Positions 1 through 4,613 of a stretch of 5,242 nt of DNA are shown here, in pieces. How positions within the stretch are numbered: position 1 is the first letter of the stretch; the number at the start of each line of letters is the position of its first letter. The DNA is from a bacterium (GTDB taxonomy: Bacteria; Babelota; Babeliae; Babelales; Vermiphilaceae): contig DAOUPL010000052.1 of the NCBI GenBank assembly GCA_030626185.1, positions 1-5,242 of the forward strand, written 5' to 3'. Position numbers and translations under genes: made by a program. The notes beneath the pieces were generated by a model. The model saw only the letters and a list, made by a program, of their open reading frames with translations, made no database searches and was not told where the DNA came from.

Positions 1-137
1 CTATACAAAAGATTATTAATGAGTGGGGTTCGCCAATACCAACAAACAAAAAAGATTCCGTCTCTGTATGTACGTTCAACAAAATACCACCCAAATTAAA
101 ATATGAAAAAGAAATTATGAAATCGATAACCAATTAA
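1..137 (+). CDS. 3' end of an unidentified protein gene (partial)
   Basis: One frame is open from the left edge (first full codon at base 3) to a TAA at 135-137, giving about 44 residues of a C-terminus. The frame starting at base 1 closes earlier and the frame starting at base 2 closes almost at once, so this is the best candidate for a real gene tail. The residues are mixed polar and lysine-rich, with one cysteine and no membrane segment. The next start codon lies 18 bases after the stop, on the same strand and with its own ribosome binding site, so the two genes are probably co-transcribed. I do not recognise the family; too little of it is in the window to suggest a function. That it is coding is an inference from frame length and spacing. 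Confidence 0.5.
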   Translation, partial: IQKIINEWGSPIPTNKKDSVSVCTFNKIPPKLKYEKEIMKSITN

Positions 138-155
138 ACCAATAAAGGAACTTGT

Positions 156-452
156 ATGAAAAAGTTATTATTCACCGCACTGTTGAGTGCAACTGTTGTT
201 AGTGGTTTGGGGGCTATGGATTTTTCTAATGCAAAAAAACATACTTTAAAAAGGCTTGATCAAATAAAAAAAGAATGTTTAGAAGACCCTACATGTCAGA
301 TAAATAGAATAAATAACATTTTATCTTGGGATAGAAAAGAACATTGTGCGAACCCTAAAAACCAAGCTGATATCGTATGCACAAATTCAGAACAGTACGA
401 ATACGAAAAAAACTTGTTTAAAAAAGCGCTAGAAAAACTAAAAAATCAATAA
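156..452 (+). CDS. Small secreted four-cysteine protein, function unknown
   Basis: This encodes 98 residues. The first 20 form a classic Sec signal peptide: Met-Lys-Lys, a hydrophobic core, then a small-residue end (GLGA) with likely cleavage after Ala20. The mature part of about 78 residues is highly charged and lysine-rich, probably helical at both ends, with four cysteines at 41, 47, 64 and 75 (spacing C-x5-C-x16-C-x10-C). An even number in an exported protein fits two disulfides. The start is supported by AAGGAA at 145-150, five bases before the ATG. It follows the partial upstream gene by 18 bases and is followed directly by an intrinsic terminator, so it is the last gene of its operon. 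I do not recognise a family. Export to the periplasm or beyond is well supported; a host-interaction role would be a guess. Confidence 0.85.
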   Translation: MKKLLFTALLSATVVSGLGAMDFSNAKKHTLKRLDQIKKECLEDPTCQINRINNILSWDRKEHCANPKNQADIVCTNSEQYEYEKNLFKKALEKLKNQ

Positions 453-463
453 CTAAAATTATC

Positions 464-493
464 AAAAAAAGCCAACTTACAAGTTGGCTTTTT
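464..493 (+). terminator. Intrinsic terminator, probably bidirectional
   Basis: A perfect inverted repeat, GCCAACTT at 471-478 and AAGTTGGC at 481-488, is followed by five T (489-493) and preceded by seven A (464-470). On the + strand it ends the operon of the 98-aa gene 11 bases after its stop. Because the A run is a T run on the other strand, it could also stop transcripts from the converging CCA-transferase gene after they have passed antisense through the repeat at 575-773. The + strand repeat RNA would then not come from read-through of this operon. Confidence 0.9.
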
Positions 494-513
494 CTACTTC
501 TCTCTTTCTATAG

Positions 514-536
514 TATGCATCACTTAGACGTGCATA
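514..536. repeat. Short inverted repeat
   Basis: TATGCA at 514-519 and TGCATA at 531-536 form a six-base inverted repeat with an 11-base spacer between the terminator and the first structured repeat. It has no T run and no counterpart in the second intergenic region. It may be chance in AT-rich DNA. Apart from this, the stretch 494-559 shows nothing I can name. Confidence 0.3.
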
Positions 537-574
537 ATTAATGTTTGAAAACTGTCTAAACAATTTTTTATGTA

Positions 575-773
575 TCCGATAAGCGTCAAGGAGAGTTCTG
601 ATATCCGACGTAGCAAAAGCGTAGACGGATGAATGAATCTTGAACCTTGTGACGCGTAAAAACGATCAAACGGAACGTTTGTGTCCTTTTAGTCAAGGTG
701 TTTTTGACATAAAAATACCTTGGGAGAAATTTATTTAAAAAAATGTGAACATCGTAGGAAACTACGGTATAAT
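575..773 (+). repeat. Structured intergenic repeat, copy 1 (four predicted hairpins)
   Basis: This shares ordered identical blocks with 3659-3879: TCCGATAAGCGTC (575-587), AGTTCTGAT (594-602), GTAGC (610-614), AATGAA (632-637), a 22-base identical block (662-683), a 20-base block with one difference (704-723), and the end TACG.TATAAT. A looser match, ACAATTTTTTA, begins at 560. Four hairpins can be drawn. H1 (582-657) pairs GCGTC-AAGG with CCTT-GT-GACGC, with an inner stem ATCCG/CGGAT and an apex GC-AAAA-GC. H2 (667-681) is CAAACG-GAA-CGTTTG. H3 (694-722) has twelve pairs including one G-U around the loop GACAT. H4 (753-766) is CGTAG-GAAA-CTACG. G-U pairs and G-A mismatches favour a + strand RNA. 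No convincing ORF lies inside. It sits between the terminator of the 98-aa gene and the 3' end of the CCA-transferase gene. It could be a small RNA, a 3'-end element or a non-autonomous mobile repeat. Confidence 0.8.
745..773 (+). promoter_or_regulatory. Promoter-like end of repeat copy 1, antisense to the CCA-transferase gene
   Basis: GTGAAC at 745-750 and a consensus TATAAT at 768-773 are exactly 17 bases apart, the usual sigma-70 spacing. The spacer holds hairpin H4 (753-766). The same arrangement with the same spacing ends the other repeat copy. Transcription would start near 780 and run antisense into the 3' end of the CCA-transferase gene, whose stop codon is at 789-791. The -35 element is weak, so promoter activity is inferred. 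Confidence 0.4.
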
Positions 774-788
774 GGCGCGATTAACTTT

Positions 789-2207
789 TTACTCTTCTAT
801 TTCTTCTTTAATCATCTTTATCAACTGATCTTTATCGCTGACCCCCTCATCAAGCTGCAGCTCATAAGCCCGCCGCACCCATCGCCCCATCTCTGGCCCC
901 GGCTCAACCAAATCCATAATGTCACGACCGTGCAACAATGGCTCAAGAGGTCTATGACGAACTTGTAAGTTATCAACGATAGACAAAAACGTCGTGATGT
1001 CTTCATGATCGATAGTCAACGGTTCATGACTGCTGCCATTTCTACCACGTTGATCAGCAAGTGAAAGATCAGCAAGCAATTGCATTGTGCACTCGGGCGC
1101 AATTTTATGCGCCAAACGTCGATACGCATTAATCTTTGCTTTTTGTACAACAAGTTGCACTGGCTCCATGTGATGATTCACTAACTTTTTTACACAACGA
1201 ATTAAGTCATGATTGTTTATAATTCGTTTAAGCAATCGTACGGCAATCTCTACACCTTCTTGTGCATGACCAATCGATCGCCACACACCATCTTCTTTTT
1301 TTGTTGTTACAGCTTTGCCCAGATCATGGCACATTGCACCGTACAACAACGCACGTTTAGCATCATCATCATAATTTTGTGCAATTATTGCAGCTGCATC
1401 AATACTTTGCATCGTATGCTCAAACACATCACCTTCTGGATGCCATTTAAGTTGTTGCTTTACGCCAATTAACGAAAAAAGTTCAGGGAAAATATCTTGT
1501 AATCGATTAATTTTTCGTAACCACCGTAAACCCAACGATGGCCGTTGTGCTCGAAGCAGCATTTTATTAAATTCATCTTCAATTCGTTCACGTGAAACTT
1601 TTGAAACATCCATTGCTGTGCACACACGATTAAGTTGATCATTAGGCTGCATCGCAAAGCGTGCAACAAATTGCATAACGCGAAAAAGTCGTAACGGATC
1701 TTGTACAAAAAAATCGATATTTGGTGAACGCAAAACATTATTTTGTAAATCTTGTAACCCATTAAACAGATCAATTAATTCTTTTTTGTGCAAATCTATG
1801 CCCATGGCATTTATCGTCAGATCACGTCGCGCAAATGCATCTTCATACCGCATGTCTGGATCAAGTTCAACTTCTGGCTTGCGCCCACGATTATCTTTTC
1901 GTGGTACCGACCAATCGATATCGTGCCCGTGCAATCGCAATACACCAAATGATTTGCCCACCAAACTCACTGGGCCATGTTTTTGTAATAATTTTTGTAG
2001 TTGTTCAAGCGTGATTCCATAAATTTCAAGATCAATATCTTTTATCGCACGCCCTAAAAAAAGATCCCGAACAGAACCACCAACAAGAAGTATTCTGCCC
2101 CCAGCGTTGTGCACGTCATCAAGCACATTACGAATTATTTTATTCATTTGTAACAACGTTGTAACATCACGCATAACTGATGAAAGATCTCGAATTTTGC
2201 CAGACAT
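789..2207 (-). CDS. cca: CCA-adding tRNA nucleotidyltransferase with HD domain
   Basis: This 472-residue protein belongs to the class II nucleotidyltransferase family that adds or repairs the CCA end of tRNAs in the cytoplasm. The N-terminal catalytic domain shows GGSVRD at 43-48 and the metal-binding pair Asp57/Asp59 in KDIDLEIYG. RRDLTINAM follows at 127-135, then DPLRLFR at 170-176 and an ERIEDEF segment at 207-213, as in the head, neck and body of these enzymes. An HD phosphohydrolase-type domain follows, with His264 and HDLGK at 294-298; in E. coli Cca such a domain gives phosphatase and phosphodiesterase activities. Poly(A) polymerase is related, but the RRDLTINAM region and HD domain fit CCA enzymes better. 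The start has GAGG at 2212-2215, only four bases upstream. The gene stands alone, divergent from the dsbD-like gene. It has no terminator of its own right after the stop; the one at 464-493 may serve it. Confidence 0.93.
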   Translation of the reverse strand: MSGKIRDLSSVMRDVTTLLQMNKIIRNVLDDVHNAGGRILLVGGSVRDLFLGRAIKDIDLEIYGITLEQLQKLLQKHGPVSLVGKSFGVLRLHGHDIDWSVPRKDNRGRKPEVELDPDMRYEDAFARRDLTINAMGIDLHKKELIDLFNGLQDLQNNVLRSPNIDFFVQDPLRLFRVMQFVARFAMQPNDQLNRVCTAMDVSKVSRERIEDEFNKMLLRAQRPSLGLRWLRKINRLQDIFPELFSLIGVKQQLKWHPEGDVFEHTMQSIDAAAIIAQNYDDDAKRALLYGAMCHDLGKAVTTKKEDGVWRSIGHAQEGVEIAVRLLKRIINNHDLIRCVKKLVNHHMEPVQLVVQKAKINAYRRLAHKIAPECTMQLLADLSLADQRGRNGSSHEPLTIDHEDITTFLSIVDNLQVRHRPLEPLLHGRDIMDLVEPGPEMGRWVRRAYELQLDEGVSDKDQLIKMIKEEIEE

Positions 2208-2219
2208 ATCGCCTCATTG

Positions 2220-2263
2220 ATGATACACTAAAAGTCTTATAATCTTATTGTATACTGTATCAT
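2220..2263. promoter_or_regulatory. Divergent promoter region with an inverted repeat
   Basis: The gap between the divergent cca and dsbD-like genes is about 78 bases. For the dsbD-like gene I see TATAAT at 2238-2243 (with TTGATG at 2217-2222, a short 15-base spacing) and TATACT at 2251-2256. No strong -35 is visible on either strand. An eight-base inverted repeat, ATGATACA at 2220-2227 and TGTATCAT at 2256-2263, is centred on the TATAAT and could be an operator or merely chance. Candidate -10 boxes on the - strand for cca (TATCAT, TATAAG) are weak. Confidence 0.45.
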
Positions 2264-2272
2264 GAAATCAAC

Positions 2273-2277
2273 AGGAG
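2273..2277 (+). promoter_or_regulatory. Ribosome binding site that fixes the dsbD-like start
   Basis: AGGAG lies eight bases before the ATG at 2286. The upstream in-frame ATG at 2262 has no Shine-Dalgarno sequence and would place this site inside the gene, adding eight residues ahead of an otherwise normal signal peptide. The start at 2286 is therefore preferred. Confidence 0.75.
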
Positions 2278-2285
2278 TTCCCACG

Positions 2286-3596
2286 ATGCTCAGAAAAAAT
2301 AATTTATTAACATTTATCGTCACATTACTCTGCACAACAACCACTTCATGCTTTGCTGGTTCATATTCAACGTATATTAGTGATTTATTAACTAACGCAG
2401 AATCATTGCCAATACAACTTACGTTAGCATTGTTATTAGGTGTTTTACTTAGTTTAACACCGTGCATTTATCCCATGATTCCTATTACCGTTGGCATGCT
2501 ACAAGCACAAGGTTCATCGTCGTGGATTAAAAATACATTATTATCATTATCGTACACGTGCGGAATTGCCACAACGTTCGCCATTTTAGGGCTTATTTCA
2601 GCATTTACTGGACAACTTTTTGGCTCGTTTATGCAATCACCGTTTGTACTTATTCCATTAATTATCTTTTTGCTTTATCTTGCTGGCTCCATGATAGGCC
2701 TTTACGAAATGTATGTTCCACGTTTTATGCAAAAACAACATGAAGCTAAACGTGATGGCTCATTACTCACAGCGTTCACCTTTGGTGTTGCAAGCGGTAC
2801 TATTGCATCTCCATGTGTTTCACCAGGATTGTTATTATTGTTAACAATAGTTTCATCAATGCAAAATCTTTTTGCTGGTTTTGCGTTGTTGTTTGCGTTT
2901 GGCGTTGGCATCAGCATGCCATTATTATTAATCGGTATCTTTTCTGGCTCAATGTCGATGTTACCACAAGCGGGAATGTGGATGGTAACGATCAAAAAAG
3001 TTATTGGTATATTTTTACTATTTGCGTGTTGTTATTTAGCGCAACCATTTATTGCGCTACAATGGTCAACCCTAATCGGAACTATACTTTGTATTGCGCT
3101 AATAAATACAAGTAATATTCTAAAAAAAAATGGCACAAAAAATATCAAAGAAATTATACTCATCACCTTTTTTAACACTATAATTGTTTCCATTATCTAT
3201 GTTCCTATATGGTACTTTGTAATTTACAAGCCTGCTGTACAACAAACACAACTAATTAATTGGCACAACGATTATCACCAAGCTCATGCATTAGCCAAAA
3301 AACAAAACAAACCATTATTAATAGACTTTGGAGCACCTTATTGCTCAGTGTGCAAAGCAATTGATAAAAAGTTTTTTGCCAATCAAGATGTCGCTGACAT
3401 TATAAACAAAAATTTTGTTCCACTTAAAATTGATATTTCTGAAGAAAAAAACGAATTTTTACAAGAGCAGTTCAACATTATCGGTGCACCAGTTATTAAC
3501 ATCGTCAACATAAAAAAAGATAAAGAATTACAACGTTGGGGTGCAGAGTTGTATGATTTACCTGTTAAAGAGTTTATAGAAAAACTTACTAAATAA
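2286..3596 (+). CDS. dsbD: DsbD-like thiol:disulfide interchange protein lacking the N-terminal alpha domain
   Basis: The 436 residues start with a signal peptide of about 24 residues (Met-Leu-Arg-Lys, hydrophobic core, SCFA). A short linker follows, then a multi-helix membrane domain of the DsbD/CcdA type at about 41-315. Its two signature cysteines are in TPCIYPMIP (Cys60) and ASPCVSPG (Cys177). The C-terminal thioredoxin-like domain (about 325-436) has Cys353-Ser-Val-Cys356 and a cis-proline motif GAPV at 400-403. Family knowledge: electrons pass from cytosolic thioredoxin through the membrane pair to the outer thioredoxin domain, which reduces periplasmic disulfides. The immunoglobulin-like alpha domain of E. 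coli DsbD (565 residues) is absent, so the C-terminal domain may act directly on substrates, or the partner is encoded elsewhere. A role in cytochrome c maturation is an alternative. No clear terminator follows, so transcripts may run into repeat copy 2. An ATG at 2262 is possible but lacks a ribosome binding site. Confidence 0.9.
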   Translation: MLRKNNLLTFIVTLLCTTTTSCFAGSYSTYISDLLTNAESLPIQLTLALLLGVLLSLTPCIYPMIPITVGMLQAQGSSSWIKNTLLSLSYTCGIATTFAILGLISAFTGQLFGSFMQSPFVLIPLIIFLLYLAGSMIGLYEMYVPRFMQKQHEAKRDGSLLTAFTFGVASGTIASPCVSPGLLLLLTIVSSMQNLFAGFALLFAFGVGISMPLLLIGIFSGSMSMLPQAGMWMVTIKKVIGIFLLFACCYLAQPFIALQWSTLIGTILCIALINTSNILKKNGTKNIKEIILITFFNTIIVSIIYVPIWYFVIYKPAVQQTQLINWHNDYHQAHALAKKQNKPLLIDFGAPYCSVCKAIDKKFFANQDVADIINKNFVPLKIDISEEKNEFLQEQFNIIGAPVINIVNIKKDKELQRWGAELYDLPVKEFIEKLTK

Positions 3597-3658
3597 TCGC
3601 AAAAAAAAGCCAATTTAATATCCTTTTATGTTTACACAATTTTTTACTTTATTTTGTT

Positions 3659-3879
3659 TCCGATAAGCGTCGTGAAAAGTTCTGATGTCGTGTCGTAGCT
3701 TTAGCGAAGACAGACAAATGAAGCTTTTCCTTTGGCGCGTTCAACGATCAAACGGAACGTTTGTGAGGTATTTCGTGAAATCTGCCATGGAGTTTACGCG
3801 ACGGCTGGGTTGACATAAAAACACCTTGGAAAACTATACTTAAAGAAATTGTGAATATCTTAATGAATTACGCTATAAT
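3659..3879 (+). repeat. Structured intergenic repeat, copy 2 (four predicted hairpins)
   Basis: This is the second copy of the element at 575-773, in the same orientation, again between convergent genes. All four hairpins can be drawn here too. H1 (3665-3741) has AAGCG pairing with CGC-G-TT, then GAAAAG (3674-3679) pairing with CTTTTC (3724-3729) where copy 1 has AAGG/CCTT, and an apical stem TGTC-G-TGTC/GACA-GACA with apex GC-TTTA-GC. H2 (3749-3763) is identical to copy 1. H3 (3785-3829) keeps nine of eleven pairs but has a longer loop; copy 2 holds about 24 extra bases between H2 and the TTGACA block. H4 (3859-3872) keeps four of five pairs, with a G-C replaced by A-T. A looser match upstream begins with ACAATTTTTTA at 3636. 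No terminator separates it from the dsbD-like gene, so here it may form that gene's 3' untranslated region. Confidence 0.8.
3851..3879 (+). promoter_or_regulatory. Promoter-like end of repeat copy 2
   Basis: GTGAAT at 3851-3856 and TATAAT at 3874-3879 are 17 bases apart, matching the end of copy 1 in sequence and spacing. A start near 3886 would run antisense to the decayed small gene at 3880-3983. Conservation between the two copies is the main support; the -35 element is poor. Confidence 0.4.
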
Positions 3880-3983
3880 TTACAATTTTTCGTTTGCAGC
3901 GTTATACACACCTACCACAGAAGAAACAAAGCCCGCAACGCTAAAACTAGCCATTGCAAAGCAAGCGTTCCGAATTTTTTCAC
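3880..3983 (-). pseudogene. Small membrane peptide gene with an apparent one-base frameshift
   Basis: On the - strand a GTG at 3983-3981 follows AGGGAG (3998-3993) by nine bases and starts Met-Lys-Lys before a run of six A (3980-3975). In the GTG frame a hydrophobic peptide of 23 residues results. The adjacent frame, open from about 3984, reads on through IRNACFAMASFSVAG, a valine-rich hydrophobic stretch and NAANEKL to a TAA at 3882-3880. One extra A would join the start to this frame and give a 34-residue protein with one membrane helix. It may be a decayed gene, a gene read by slippage on the A run, or a sequencing error. An in-frame ATG at 3954 could alternatively start a 24-residue peptide. 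No family is recognised, and the convergent placement relative to repeat copy 2 fits a gene end here. Confidence 0.35.
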
Positions 3984-4051
3984 CCTACCAAACTCCCTAT
4001 GAAAAAACTAAATCACTTTATTAAACATTACGGTAAACATACCAAAGTTAC

Positions 4052-4083
4052 AAAAAAAGAGAGGCGAATTTCTTTTCGCCCCT
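4052..4083 (-). terminator. Intrinsic terminator of the - strand operon
   Basis: Read on the - strand, AGGGGCGAA and TTCGCCTCT pair over nine positions with one G-U around a six-base loop. A seven-T run (4058-4052) follows almost at once. It lies 33 bases after the stop codon of the 159-aa gene and would end transcripts of the operon that enters from the right edge. Confidence 0.85.
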
Positions 4084-4116
4084 AAATAACTTTCTTAAAA
4101 TTTTATCGCTTATTAA

Positions 4117-4596
4117 TTAAAAATTTGTAATCCCATTTTTAACGCGAATTTTCAACTGATCGCGCTTTTCTTTATTCAACTTACAATAGTGAGTAAAAAA
4201 CTTTTCTACCTGCTGAGTATCTAAAAAATTTACTGAAAGATGCGAAAAATCATTTTGCGAAACTTTATCACTTTTAATTTTTTTAGAAAATTGAGGACGA
4301 ACCGCAACATCATCAAAATATTCAAAACCAACTGCGTAGCGCTCGTAAACCACATTCAGTTTAACTTTTTCATCAACTTCTAAACAATCATCAATAAAAT
4401 TACATGCCCATAAGGCCCTATTAGTTAAATCCTGACTAGCAGATTCATTTATAAAAATAGGCTTAGATGGCTTACCACAACATCCATCACAAATATCTTC
4501 AAATAAATAACACATCCAATGCGAAGGATTACTTCTACTCGTTCTAGCCTGCGCAGCATAACTAATCAATAAACTCGCTAGTAATAACTTTTTCAT
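4117..4596 (-). CDS. Secreted cysteine-rich protein, function unknown
   Basis: This 159-residue protein starts with a textbook Sec signal peptide, MKKLLLASLLISYAAQA, likely cleaved after Ala17. The mature protein has seven cysteines, at 29, 36, 39, 40, 65, 71 and 138. Four cluster in a short N-terminal segment that includes CDGCC. The odd number leaves at least one free thiol or an intermolecular bond. There is no other membrane segment; the C-terminal third is charged and probably helical. AGAGG at 4608-4604 lies seven bases before the ATG, which supports the start. The upstream gene ends 17 bases earlier, so both belong to one operon, and the terminator at 4052-4083 closes it. I do not recognise a family. 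Export and disulfide formation are likely; metal binding by the cysteine cluster is possible but unproven. Confidence 0.85.
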   Translation of the reverse strand: MKKLLLASLLISYAAQARTSRSNPSHWMCYLFEDICDGCCGKPSKPIFINESASQDLTNRALWACNFIDDCLEVDEKVKLNVVYERYAVGFEYFDDVAVRPQFSKKIKSDKVSQNDFSHLSVNFLDTQQVEKFFTHYCKLNKEKRDQLKIRVKNGITNF

Positions 4597-4613
4597 AATT
4601 TAACCTCTTATTT

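Noticed and set aside
704..732. TTGACA at 704-709 as a consensus -35 element.
   Set aside because: At 17 bases downstream the sequence is AAATTT, not a -10 box; copy 2 has TATACT only at 19 bases. The TTGACA is better explained as part of hairpin H3.
720..968. An 82-codon + strand frame beginning inside repeat copy 1.
   Set aside because: It overlaps the 3' end of cca on the other strand, has no ribosome binding site, and its composition is that of a shadow of the cca reading frame.
1209..2022. Several + and - strand frames of 78-101 codons within the cca gene.
   Set aside because: They overlap a well-supported gene with intact catalytic motifs, lack start signals, and have translations unlike real proteins.
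3601..3630. A possible terminator after the dsbD-like gene, suggested by an A run followed by GCCAA like that of the terminator at 464-493.
   Set aside because: Only the left arm is present; there is no matching TTGGC or T run, so no hairpin forms. It may be a decayed terminator, but that cannot be shown.
3863..4024. A 53-codon + strand frame from an ATG inside the promoter-like tail of repeat copy 2.
   Set aside because: There is no Shine-Dalgarno sequence and the ATG lies upstream of where the promoter-like TATAAT would start transcription. The - strand frame in the same place looks more protein-like, with a start signal and a membrane helix.
3880..4050. A possible tRNA or other known RNA gene in the gene-poor stretch.
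   Set aside because: No cloverleaf, T-loop signature or other known RNA motif is visible there. No CRISPR-like regular repeats occur anywhere in the window either.
3999..4085. A 28-codon basic peptide on the + strand starting MKKLNHF and ending inside the terminator.
   Set aside because: No ribosome binding site precedes it, and its 3' third is simply the - strand terminator read through.
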